DNA of 64,000 nt, taken from the NCBI GenBank assembly GCA_039720395.1, contig CM077828.1, positions 15,183,764-15,247,763 of the forward strand. Direction: 5' to 3'. Below the pieces are notes generated by a model. It searched no databases, was not told where the DNA came from, and saw only the letters and a list, made by a program, of their open reading frames with translations. This stretch comes from Liquidambar formosana. Taxonomy: Eukaryota > Streptophyta > Magnoliopsida > Saxifragales > Altingiaceae. A program made the position numbers and the translations under genes. Positions within the stretch are counted from its first letter, which is position 1. The number at the start of each line of letters is the position of its first letter. Below, one piece after another: positions 27,054 through 38,765 of this stretch.

Positions 27054-27743
27054 CAGGGACGGATCAAGAAAATTTTCTCACTGGTTGAACTTTAAAAAAA
27101 AATTAAATAAATAATCTGCTAAGAGTTAGATAAGGAAGCGAGAAAGGTAAGACCACATATCAACATGATTGAATAGAAGTAATGAAAGGACATAAAACTA
27201 ATAGGCATGCCATATTTTAAAATGCTTAGGCAATTTTTAAAAACGCGAAATCTGCTTGTATACTATTTCTAACACCTCCATCCCTATCTACCTCATATAT
27301 GACAAAGTCTCAACAAGATAGAAAAATGGGGAAAGTCAAAGGACCACACATTGATATGACTAAATAGAAGTGATGAAGTAGGACATAAAATTGACAAGCA
27401 CGTCATATTTCAAAAACCTAGGCGACTTTTAGGGATGTGTAGAACCTTATAAATTTATATATCATTCCTAACAACCCTGGCCAATGTGAGACAAGGTCTC
27501 TAACCATGAACATAAGAACTTACTCACAAATTAAATCTTAACTTTATAAAATCTACAAAAATGTTGTGCATATATTAGTAAATTTAACCAAAATTAATCA
27601 AAATTAACCATTTTTTCTCAATGAGGTTAAAACACTCTAGTAAATTTAAATAAAATTACTTATCCAAATTTTTAAAAATTAAAATTAAAAAAATTTGAGT
27701 GGTTGCACATGTGTACGGATGCACTTGAATGCATCTGTCCTTA
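27054..27743. mobile_element. Non-autonomous hAT relative, TSD CCCTTAAT/CCCTCAAT
   Basis: The left end (CAGGGACGGATC) and right end (reverse complement TAAGGACAGATGC, then TGCATCCG and GTGCAACCACT) match the termini of the 40458-47460 element. The flanking eight bases (27046-27053, 27744-27751) differ at one position. Inside are two diverged copies of a segment with CATATTT and CCTAGGCGA-type sequence. No transposase remains. It seems to have inserted into a copy of the 5361-5535 foldback MITE, half of which follows it. Confidence 0.7.
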
Positions 27744-27744
27744 C

Positions 27745-27803
27745 CCTCAATGTGGGTGTTGATATAAGTTATATCAGCATATGCTTACATGATCAATCAT
27801 CAT

Positions 27804-27842
<39 letters not shown>

Positions 27843-30573
27843 AATAATTGGTTAGGTAATTAGCTACAACATCAATCAACTATCATGTATCTCTCTCATG
27901 ACCCACGACAAAGAAATTAGTGCACGACTATACGTTCCAACATCTCTCTCATTATGAAAATTAAATTATTTCATTTCATTTTCTCGTTAATATGGAGAGA
28001 GGAGAATATTATGGCTTGAAAAAGAGATGGATAATTATATAACTTTCTATAGGCGAGGCAGCTCTGCTGAACAATTAATATATATGGACTATGATATATA
28101 TATACTGGGTGTCTGGGTAATACATGCATGCCATGCCGTGCTTGCATGTAGCACTATTTGATTAATTTACTATATAAAACCAAGTAGAATTAATTCGAGC
28201 TACGAAAGTGGAAATGTAGGTTATCAACTTCCTCTCAAGTCAACTTCAATTCGATGGGTCATGAGATAAAAAGGAACATTTCGGTGGGGATCTCTATGGC
28301 TAGATCCATGTTAATTGCTTTGGGTTTGTTGATAAATGTGTAACATGGAGTGAGCTCATTGCGTAGCTAAAAATGCCCTAGGAGTGGACTTTTAAACAAT
28401 GGGGGGAATTTTTTCCCATGGATTGAACAGGTGATCTTGAGTGATGTGATCGAGCTGTAAACCATGAGTATCGATTAATGATTATAAGCGATAAAGCTTG
28501 TTATCTTGGAGAAAAAGAAAAAATTTCCTGTCCTTATCAAGTTATTTAGCTCATAGGTGCATCATCTTCTGATATTGTAATGTGTACTCCCTAATAGGCT
28601 AGGGTATTCTACGCCCTCAATCTCACCCTCAATCTCACAACTTCTAAGAAAAAATATGTAGGTATTCTCATTTGTATGTTGGCTGTGTACTTTTTACACG
28701 TGTTAGCAGAAAGAAAAAAAAAATTATAAAAATACATAGAAATTAATGTAAATAGTATAAAACGAATATGAAAATACAGGCATATAAAAAAATATACACC
28801 TTTAACTTCGTTACATATATCTTAACACGTAACCTAACTGTCTGAGTGTACCAGTTAATAAGACCTATAATATATATACAAGATTGATAAGGTCCGGGAC
28901 GTCCAAATAATGAACGCACAGCTAAAAAACTATACGATGCATGTGTACCTGATCAAAGAATATAGTATGTATAAGTATACTTATATAGGATAGAGTGGAA
29001 ATTTCTCTCTCCATGATAAAAGGTTAAAGTCGTAGACCCTGACTTTGCGGGCTATTTAATGGAAATACGAAAGTAGGTCAACCCACTGTATTCTCATTCC
29101 ATTCATGGGTCCCACCCAGCCAGCTGCTCATCCATATCTTGGCCTAATTTTTCATCACACTACGTGTAAGACATTATTTTCCACATGAATAGAATATAGT
29201 AATGTTTTCTAATGATAGAGCATTATTATCATGTACCAGGCCATTTGAACTGGAAGACATATATGGAACTTACCTACAGAATAAAAATAACTCCTAAAGT
29301 ATGTATCTCTTTTCTTCCCTTCTTCTCTCTCTTGTACCTCTTTTCTCTTTATCTATATACAGTGCCGATAAGGTGAACACATGTTTATCTAACTTAAAAC
29401 ATCAACACCATGTATTAGAAGTGTATCTCATGCATCCTATATATATTCTTTTTCCCCTTCTTTTTAATTAATAACACTGCTAAAATGTGGGCATATATAT
29501 TCTTTTTCCCTTCTTTTAATTAATAGCACTCCAAAATGTGAGTATATGCCCAACCTCATCCCACCTCTTAGATGTGTGATATAGGAGTAAAATCAAATAT
29601 ATTTTTTAGAGTCGATCTAGTATGTTCACAAAGACGTAGGGATACACGATCGACATGTAGGCCCTTCACATGTTTTTATGGATACATATTCACATGTATT
29701 CGTTGTTGCTCCTTGTATCTAGGTATCATTTCATTGTAAGAGTAATGATGAACTATCGTGCCAGTGTTTTTCTCTCTCTCTCTCTCTCGGTGATTTAAAC
29801 CAGGCCAAGGCATGCATTTTTTCGGTAATTTGGCCGGATGGACCGCTCCTTTGTGAAAAATAGCACATTAACAAATTCATAAAATCTTAAATAATAGTCA
29901 ATATCACTAATTTGATTGATCTTATAAACAAACCCATTGGTCAGATGATAATGATTGTATAATTATTAAGTATCCATGAGAAAGCTATATCCACCTCTAA
30001 GATTATATTCAGAATTCTTTAATAAGATTATATTTTAATTAGGGGAAGCAAATGTCAGTTGAATCTACAATTATTCTGATTTTAAATATACAATAGTTTC
30101 CTAGAAAATTGCCCTTAAGAGTGGAACTTGGATTTCGAAATAAATTATTTCACTTAGGAAAATACAGGGCAATAAAGTATTTTTATTTTATTTTATTGGT
30201 GTAGCACTCCACCACCTACTTGGGATATCATATATACTTCCCCTTGTCTTGCACATGACTTCACCATTTATCATTTAAATAGGGTTTGGGTTTGTGATCA
30301 AATTGCTCACTTAATTAGTGTACTTTGGGTTCCAAATTGGAGGAAAAAATTTAATCCACCCCCACATTAACACTCCCCTTGACATACAGTGTAGTAAAGT
30401 ATTTTAATTTCACCCATTATTTTTTTTTTCCTCATCGCTTGACATAATTTTTTTATAATAACATAATAACTTAGTAGCATTTGCATCACTTGTTATGTAA
30501 ACAATCTCAAGTTTGAAGTCATGAAAAAGCATTAATATTCATTTATTAATATTGGAGAGTAATGGATAAGATG
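27745..30573. other. Gene-free intergenic stretch
   Basis: Begins with half of a foldback MITE related to 5361-5535 and an AT microsatellite (27808-27840). The remainder is AT-rich with a CT repeat near 29770-29788. I see no gene, RNA gene or structured element. Confidence 0.5.
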
Positions 30574-30878
30574 AGAGCATCTCTAATTAATGGTGTGCTA
30601 TTGCTATAAAGTTGTGCTATTGCTACATGTAGCAATAGCACACCTTGTTGGTACTCCAGTGGTGGGCTAAAAATAGTAATAGCACACATTTGTGCTAAAA
30701 TAGAACAAAGGTGGTTAGAAAAAAGAAAGAGATGATGGTTATACTAAAAAATTATATATTGTGTCATTTACACCATCAGAGCATATTGTGTCAAATTATA
30801 ACATTTAGTACTGTAATATATACTAAAATATAAATAATACAAATATAATAGCGCAAATCATTAAAGATGTTCTGGTGA
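30574..30878. mobile_element. Probable MITE containing a perfect 30-bp palindrome
   Basis: The ends are imperfect inverted copies (GAGCATCTCTAATTAATGG left; reverse complement of right GAACATCTTTAATGATTTG). At 30613-30642 the sequence TGTGCTATTGCTACA is followed directly by its exact reverse complement. Extra partial copies of the same arm lie just upstream (about 30595) and downstream (about 30670). Confidence 0.55.
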
Positions 30879-31519
30879 TAAGTTTTATCCATCCTAAAAA
30901 TATAAATATAAATATGACCTCTTACTTTTTAGTTTTTACTAAAGTAAAAGGATTAACAACCCATGCCTTGGTAGTAACTAGGAAGTAGGCATGCCCTTTC
31001 CCCTCTCCCCTCCCCTCTCTCATTTTCATTTTTTGGTAGCTGCACTGGTACCCATGTCACCCTTCATAAATTACAATAAAAAGTTTACATTTTACATCAA
31101 ATATTTACTTTTGGTTCAAGCTAAAAAGCGAAAGCAAGGGCAACCAAAAGCAATTTATGATTTATTTATTTATTATGTTTATATTTTTTTTTTACTTCTT
31201 CTTATTTTTTTGGTTCGAAACTTTTTTTGTTTTATTTTAATATTTCTTTATCCATCAAATGCTTCATGACTTAATGTTGACGTTCAAGAAATAAATAATG
31301 GTATGAACATGAGAAATTAAATTAAAGAAAAGAGAAAACGTCATGGTCCTAAGGTAGTTGGCGTCTACTAGTTCTTGGGCGGCTTTGCTTGTCTTTAGCG
31401 TTTAATGCAAAAAGTATTATTATATGCTGTATTATTAAATTTTATCATTGCTGCTGTGCTGAAAAAGCCTGGGTCGCTTTCTCATTCACACTCTCATTAA
31501 AAAAAAAAAAAACAAAACC

Positions 31520-31740
31520 AAAAGAAATGTCAGCCCCACGCGCATTCCGCCATGCAATCAATGGAAATCCAAAAGTGAAAGAGGACTCGGATTCTGATTG
31601 GTGCGTGGAGTGGCACGTGAGAGACTCGTATTGGAAGAGGATCACCTATTTGGGTCCACCGTTAGCCAATCAAAGGGAAGCAAAAGGTGGCATTGGCTTT
31701 GCTTGTGATTGGAGCGTGGGAAGGCGCGTGGAGTAGAATC
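31520..31740. promoter_or_regulatory. Isolated GC-richer patch with CCAAT, GCGTGG and CACGTG motifs
   Basis: GATTGGTGCGTGG (near 31596) and GATTGGAGCGTGG (near 31708) are near-copies. Further CCAAT/ATTGG motifs and a CACGTG lie between them. The patch looks promoter-like, but no gene starts nearby on either strand. It may be a decayed promoter or one serving an unrecognised transcript. Confidence 0.25.
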
Positions 31741-32963
31741 GGTCATATTTGTTGAGCGACCACTTTCTTCTTCTCTTCTTCCTTCTATGTTTTTCTTTTT
31801 CCTTTTTATTTTTGACAACTTTTGGGCCACCCTTGAAATTCTTCTACCCATTCCGTAATGCAATCGAACCCAGAGGAATATGATGCAGGGTTTTTTTCCT
31901 TTTTCTTTTTCTTTTTTTTTTTTCAAATTGAATTAAATTAATAAAACAATTGCATTTGGGAATAACATTAATATTATGAAAATGCTCCTAGGTTATCAAT
32001 CCAAACTTCTTAGAAAACCTATTTATTCAAATATTATCATTATCATAATGATATCCCATTAGTTTGTCAGTATATTTATGGCTAATAGTTACATGCTCGA
32101 AGCAACCAAAAAAAAAAAGGGTTAATATTCTGAATGAAACTGTTGATGCTTAAAGGAACCATTTAAATAATTCACCAAAAAAAAGAAAAGAAAAAGGAAC
32201 GATTTAAATTGTTGAATATTTTATGCTTATAGTCTGCTTTAATGTCTATATGTAAAAGGTAAGATTCTTTGTTATAATAATGGAAAAACAATTATATCAC
32301 CATCTTTCTCTCAAGAAGTTATTATCAAGAGGAGATAAGGCTCACATTATGTGAGAGAGAGACGATATTGTTGGCCTAGGGGGTGAGTAGGGTTATATGC
32401 TAATAATGGACTTTTATGCAACCTTAAAAGAAATTATTTAGAATTTAAATCACAACAGTATACAAACAAGTATCAAGTAAAGAGTTTAGAGAGATGAGAG
32501 ATTGCAAATAATGATTTAACGAAGTTTGACCTTCCGCTTATATCCTCACCCCAAGAGTTCAGGATTCAAATCAATAAATAATTAACTCATATCTAATGAT
32601 AGCTTAATAAATGCTCTTAAAGGGATTCAGCGTTAGTTGGTGCGACACGATAATATTTTTGAATGCTTTTGTATTGGTGATTATAAATGCATTTTTTTTC
32701 CAAACAAAACATACACACCCACATCTGCACCCATGCACAGTCAAAACCAAGACCGCTACAAATCACACTCCTATTGGAATAGGACATGCCATTAGACCCA
32801 AAGGTCATTGATGATCATAAATAATTTGAATATATGCGCGTATTTTGAATAAGATGACTATTTAATTTGAAACATTTAATGTCAAGAAAGAGCCATGTGA
32901 GTGCTTCTAATGCACCAAAAGCCTTTTTAAAAAAAATAACCATTAGGTGTCAAAATCGTAGAT

Positions 32964-33063
32964 TCAGTCGACTGATTTGATAAATCAGTTGATTGAAATT
33001 CAAACACAAAATCCTTGTTCTCTCTTTAATTGAGTCAATCAATTTGACAATTGAGTCGACTGA
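32964..33063. repeat. Paired palindromes TCAGTCGACTGA, centres 21 bp apart
   Basis: TCAGTCGACTGA (32964-32975) is perfect; its partner TCAGTTGATTGA is centred 21 bp on. A second pair (TTGAGTCAATCAA-like and TTGAGTCGACTGA-like) has centres 33036.5 and 33057.5, again 21 bp apart. See the finding on phased palindromes. Confidence 0.7.
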
Positions 33064-33106
33064 ATTAGACAGAAAGCAATTTAAAAAGATTTTTCAAGAG
33101 ATTTGT

Positions 33107-33637
33107 TCAATTAAGTACATTAACTTAAACTTTATGCAAATGATAAAATCAATGTATTCAAAAGTCCAACTAGGTCATGAGAACAAGTATTGAACAACCA
33201 TTTATAATATAATCCTAACGCTCAACTTAAAAACCATAATCTTCAATATATGTGTTTGCATGATTTTGAGTGTTTGTTGATTTTGTTCAATTAACTACTT
33301 AAGCTTTATGCAAATGAGAAAAATCAATGTATTCAAAAGTCCAATTAAGTCATGAGAACAAGTATTGAACAACCATTTACAATATAGTCCTAAAGCTCAA
33401 CCTAAAAACCATAATCTTCAATATATGTGCTTGCATGATTTTGAGTGCTTGTTGATTTTGTTCGATTAAGTACTTAAGCTTTATGCAATTGAGAAAAATC
33501 AATGTATTCAAAAGTCCAATTAAGTCATGAGAACAAGTATTGAACAACCATTTATAATATGGTCCAAGCGCTCAACGTAAAAACCTTAATCTTCAATATA
33601 TGTGCTTGCATGATTTTGAGTGCTTGTTGATTATGCT
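33107..33637. repeat. Three-copy tandem repeat, period about 175-181 bp
   Basis: Copies begin at 33107, 33288 and 33463 with CRATTAA and share AAATCAATGTATTCAAAAGT, GAGAACAAGTATTGAACAAC and TGCATGATTTTGAGTG. Copies 2 and 3 are more alike than either is to copy 1. It follows the paired palindromes and may belong to the same retroelement remnant. Confidence 0.85.
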
Positions 33638-34283
33638 TTAATGCTCATTGCCCCTCACCCCCACCCAAAAAAAAAAAAAACAAAACAAAAACCACCCAAA
33701 AAATAAATGGGCTTAACTTTGGGCAGCCAGACGTGGTCGTAGTGCTAGTTTCGCACTTTTGCCCATGCAAATCAAGCCGGAATGGACTCAATTAAAGTAC
33801 CCTGTACCCATCATAGATTGGACAATTTTACAACTACTCCTAGTTGTTAACTTGTGAGCTATATACATTTTTAACAGCATTCAATCTCGTTTTTGCAGGT
33901 AGCTTAACTATGTCAGACAGCTCATTCTAACATTAATCAATTACATTAATGTAATTCAAAAATAAATTACACATTTTCAAACGAATTCAAAAAGAGATCC
34001 AAATTAGCACAAATACAATTAATATGACATCAAAATATATTCAAATTAGATGCAAAATTAAAATAGACACCAAAATGATTAATGGTCCTGGAAAAAGTAG
34101 TACACCACTACACCCAGCACAACTTTGCTGTTCATCTATTACCCCATCAATCACATTTAGGTGTTTTTTTTCTTTCTTTTTGGCCGCTTCCTAGTCCCTT
34201 TACAGACCCTCCTCTGCTTCAACATTTTTTTCTTCCTTTTTCATGGTTAAAACTTACAACACTTGTTCAACTCTATGATGCAC

Positions 34284-36626
34284 TCAATGAGGTTCTTGAT
34301 TTTGGATCACTGGATTTTGGATCACTGGTTCTTGAACTGGAACATGTTGCAATGGTGCAGTAGCAATATCCATTGTTGATATGTCTTCTAACTCTTGTAA
34401 TGCTGCCACTGCACTAACTGCATTTTCATTGGTCAAGTGAGGCTTCAGCACACCAACTGCTTGCTTGATTCTTGATTGCTGCAAAATGGCACAAAAAATT
34501 GTAAACAAAAAACATCCCAATTCATTGAACTAAAAGCAAAAAACTATGAAACTCCCATTTCACTTACAACATATTCAAGCTTGTTCTTAATATCTCCATA
34601 CTCAATCATCCACTGTGCTGGTTCAGCTGGCTCCACTTTTGTCAGTGCATTACTCTTGTATCAACAAAACAAAAAAAAAAGGCATCAAGCGATACAAATT
34701 GAATAAGAAATCAAGCAATTATACACATTCAGTTGAAAATTTCACTATGATCAAATGTTTTGCTTATTACTTTGCAACTATGCACACTGCAAATTCTAAG
34801 AGAAATAATTAGAAGAGTCAAAAATGGAACTTGCCATAAACTTCAAGAGTAGCTTACAAGTATATGAGTTTGAGTGGATATCATAATAAGTAAATACTAA
34901 CAAAAAGCCTTTTCCATTTCAATGGAAGCTATCAATTCAGGAATTTTTTTAACCACCACCCAAATAGGAGCAAGTCTTGGGTATAACTGTGATATGGACA
35001 CATGGTATCACAAGCCAATGGGGTTGGCACTTGGGCTACACTCCCATCAGCTCGTGACACCAATTCAGCCATATCACAATTATAATTACAAGTAAGTTTC
35101 GAATAAGTTTTTAGTCTAACTGTGATATAACTATTGGTATCAAGAGCCAATAGGAGTAGAGCAAAGTAGAAATGTCAAGTATTTAACTTTGCTCTACTCC
35201 TATTGGAGTATTTTACTTAACATTTGGAATAGAGCAAAATTAAATACTTGACACTTCCACTTTACTTTACTCGTATTGGCCCGTAATATCATGCCAATCA
35301 TATGACAATTACATATAACTTTTCCTCTACAGTTCATATAATTTTTTCTCTCTAGAGAGGACCCCAAAAAAAAGAAAGAAAGAAAAAAGAGTTTGAATAA
35401 GACAAATTGGATAAGCTCTTGTAGTGTTCAACAACCAAAGTACAGCACAAAGTCACAAAACCATTGCACACCCAGCCCACACAAACCCCACCACTCAACT
35501 ACTCTGAACTATATAAAAGATAATATTTTATTTTATACATAAATATATAGAGGACAAAAATTATTTACTCACACCACAGATCCACAACCACAGTTACCTT
35601 CCTGGGCCGGCCCACGGGTTTTCCAGTGCCCTTCCTGGGCTTCTTTACCCCACCAACCTTCGGCAGCCTGCCCCGCCGCATCCCTGACACCATTCCACCA
35701 GCACCACCATCGGCGATAGCATTGAGATTCATCCGCGGCCGGCCACGTGGCCTACCCGGCGCCTTTGCCCGAGAAGCACCATCCTTCTTGGGCCGGCCTC
35801 TAGGCCTAGGCAAATTGGATAAGTAAGGAACGACCATGGGCACGGTTTGGGTTTTACGTGGGCGACCCGGGCCCCTCTTCATCCCACTTGGGCCTAACAA
35901 ATCCGACATCAACTTGGGCTTCGGAGGCCGCCCACGGCTCTTCTTTATCCCACCTGGGTCCAATACACCCGACACCAACTTAGGCTTCCGAGGCCTACCT
36001 GGGCTCTTCTTGGTCAACACAAGCCCATCCACTCCCACTGAAATCGTCTTAACTTTGGGAGGTCGACCTGGCCTCCTTTTAGTCACCGTGGTGGGACCAT
36101 CGACAAGCCCAAGAGCAACAAACATGGGCTCAGTACTGGGCTGGGGCTGGGGCTGGGGCTTAGGGGGACGTCCAGGGCCCCTTTTGGGGAGAGAGAGAGT
36201 ACCAGTACCAGATGATGATTCAGATCTGGGAAGCTTGTAAGAGTGCTTGACCATAACGAGGTGACCATTGTTCTTCAACCGCTTCAGGTGATGAGTCAAC
36301 AAGGCCGAGTGAGTGGGTGGCAGGTTGGTGTAGGCTCCTTCTATGTACTTTGCTATAGCCCTTCTGCTCGACCCATTTCTCTCCTTCAGAGCTGTGATTG
36401 CAGCTGTTATCATCTGATACAACAGGGAAAACAAAAAGAAAACAAAAATTAGGGCTTTTTAGAGAGAGAGGGAGAGAGAGAGAGAAAGAGGAGAGATGGG
36501 TTTGCTGGGGGTTTGTACCTCGGCATAAGGTGGGTGGTTGTGGTTGGGGCCGTGGCTAGGAGTTGGGTTAGCTGCATGAGCTATGTGAGCTTCGGCGATG
36601 TCCGGGAGATGGACTAATGGGTCCAT
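34284..36626 (-). CDS. Linker-histone-like protein with H1/H5 domain and eight AT-hooks (HMGA/HON4-5 type)
   Basis: Exons: 36519-36626, 35598-36413, 34568-34654 and 34284-34478; lengths 108, 816, 87 and 195 give about 401 residues. The protein is a chromatin architectural factor: the globular H1/H5 domain binds nucleosomal DNA and AT-hooks bind the minor groove of AT-rich DNA. Residues 30-100 hold the H1/H5 domain (MITAAITALKERNGSSRRAI ... LLTHHLKRLKNNGHL). From about 110 to 306 there are eight GRP-core hooks, mostly flanked by KR/KK and PPK/RK, plus one decayed RGRLPK. A C-terminal segment (KQAVGVLKPHL ... VAALQELE) matches the tail of this plant family. The AAG|GTAACT donor in exon 2 is my choice; read-through would end 10 residues later. 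The ORFs are intact. Confidence 0.88.
35146..35280. mobile_element. 135-bp MITE hairpin in linker-histone intron 2
   Basis: About 40 bases at the left end (GCCAATAGGAGTAGAGCAAA...) match the reverse complement of the right end (GCCAATACGAGTAAAGTAAA...) with few mismatches. A third, internal inverted copy of the ACTCCTATTGG end lies near 35207. The transcript of this intron would form a long hairpin. Confidence 0.7.
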
Positions 36627-36800
36627 GGATAGAGAGAGAATTTCTAGAGAGAGAAAGTGTACAGGGGGGAGAGAGAGAGAGAAGGGTTTGGTGGTTTTGT
36701 AATGAAAGGGGAAAAATGGGGAAACGGCGGATCTTTACCAAATGGGATTTTTATTTTTGGGGTTAAAATGGGAAGTGGTGATCGGACCGTTGAGGATGGC
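36627..36800 (-). promoter_or_regulatory. GA-rich leader and promoter of the linker-histone gene
   Basis: GA repeats lie just upstream of the start codon (36631-36683 on the plus listing) and an unusually G-rich stretch follows. No clear TATA box was identified. Confidence 0.4.
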
Positions 36801-38755
36801 CCATGCATGTCTCGCACGGATAGATGACGTGGCCTTCGTCTTTTTCTTCACTTCATCGATTATTAAATATAAAACTATATATTTTTGTTTTGCTTTGCAC
36901 TTGGACCCCAATCTTTGGCATATTTCTACTTTTTTTTATTTTGAACAAAGGCATATTTCTACTTAGTTGTTTGTTTTTTATTTTTTGGATACATTATTTG
37001 ATGGGTATTGTTGTTTCCAATCTCTAACAACAAATATGTTTTATGGTTACGTTTGGATTTAGGATTTTTTGTGATATCAAGTCTGATTTGAAGCCATAGC
37101 ATCATTATATAGTGATGACAAATTATCATAAGTCAAGATGATTGTATTAAGATTTGAGATTTAAAGGTATTTTATTAATTATTAAAATTAATTTTCTTAT
37201 TAACAATAGTTGCGGAGTCAGGAATTCATCTTAATGGGGCCCTTTTTAGTTAGTTGTTAAAGTTTTATCTTAATTCTATATATTAAATAAATTATTATTA
37301 TTATTTGGGTCAACAAGAGTTTTCTAAACTTTTAATCTAACTAATCTTTGGAACATAGACATGAGCTCACTTCCAACTTCACGTTAGTTAACACTCAAAA
37401 TAAACCTAATTGGTGGTCGACCTCAAAAAAGAATAATAAATCAAACTCAAAATCTTCCACTTTTTACGTAAATTTATTAATGCACCGCTTGAGGTTAAAT
37501 AAAATCAAAAAACATAAATTAGTTGATTAAAATATTTTATAAAATTATTATATTCTAATCAACAGTAACATTAATAAATCAAAATCATTTAAACTAATAA
37601 AAGCCTTCAAAAATTTGAACATTCATTGATAATATTTCTATTCAAAAAATCTAAGACATTTATAACTTCTAGTGTGTATATTAGAAGGAAAAAAAAAACA
37701 AAAACAAAAAAAGGAGTAGGGTGGGGGTCCATGATCAACAATCCATAAAAAAAAATATATATATACATATTGTAAAAGTGATAATCTTAAAATTAATGAT
37801 ATGCTCACGCCGGGAGAAATGCAAGTAAGGCAATATGCAATATTTATGTCCATGACATGCATTATCCATATTCTTTATATGAAAGTGTTAAAGTTATCGT
37901 ATTCTATCTTATTTTTCTTAGGTAAAAGAGACGCACCTAAGGGAAGTTGAATACATGACTCCTTGAAGTCCTTTTACCTTTATAGGTGAAGACTGACAGT
38001 CGTTAACCCTATGGCCTATCATTAAATTTATCTATCTTGTTTATCAATTAATGTGTCAATGATAAGATTGTAATTAATCAAAGAGAAAAAAGAAACACCT
38101 TTTGGAAAATGACTGCTACATTAATAGATCGATGAAGTTGGTGAATGAATATGTGGATGGTGCACTGCACCACTCTTATAGATCATGAATCTAGTTCTAT
38201 ATATAGATGCCTCACAAATTATATGAGTTCACATGGTTACCTAATAACCTAATACAACTTATTTAATATTGAGGATTATATGTTTGCTTCCCCATCTATG
38301 AACAATTGCAGTATTTTCTCCGTGGAAATATAGTAAGCAGCCGGAATCAAACAATTCAATGAAAAATTACCAAATGTCTATATATATACACAATGATCTA
38401 AAAATTCAGGACACATAGGACACATTATCATATTTTTCATATGGAATCGTCTCGTTGGCATAAGAATATAAATTCAATAAAAAATAAACGGACCCACACA
38501 TCCTCATTAAATTTGACGAGAACTTTTGTCAAAACTATTAAATGAAAGATAACATCAAACCTTGATCATATCATATTAAACTATATTCTTCAAAATGAAG
38601 GAAAGTTCATCAATACATCCATGGGGACACCATCTTCATAGGTTCTCTTTAACTTTTTTTTTGGAAATGTTGTCTCCAAGTCATTTGCAATTAGGCAATT
38701 GATATAAACCGGTGTATTTATTTATTTATTTATTTTCATAAGCAAATCAATATAT
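36800..38755. other. Gene-free stretch upstream of the linker-histone gene
   Basis: AT-rich, with only short chance ORFs. A TTTA-type simple repeat at about 38716-38736 adjoins the 3' end of the LINE, where it is probably the element's tail. Confidence 0.5.
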
Positions 38756-38765
38756 TAAGAAAAAA

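Larger units (their letters stand above)
30879..34283. other. Gene-free stretch between MITE and linker-histone gene
   Basis: Contains a GC-rich, CCAAT-rich patch (31520-31740), paired palindromes (32964-33063) and a three-copy tandem repeat (33107-33637), listed separately. A 115-codon plus-strand frame at 31389-31736 matches no family I recognise and has a lysine run from a poly-A tract. Confidence 0.45.

Noticed and set aside
31389..31736. 115-codon plus-strand frame
   Set aside because: Contains a lysine run from a poly-A tract and overlaps antisense frames of similar length; no recognisable domain.
35626..36240. Plus-strand frames of 66 and 134 codons rich in GRP/RPG
   Set aside because: Antisense shadows of the AT-hook repeats in the linker-histone exon.
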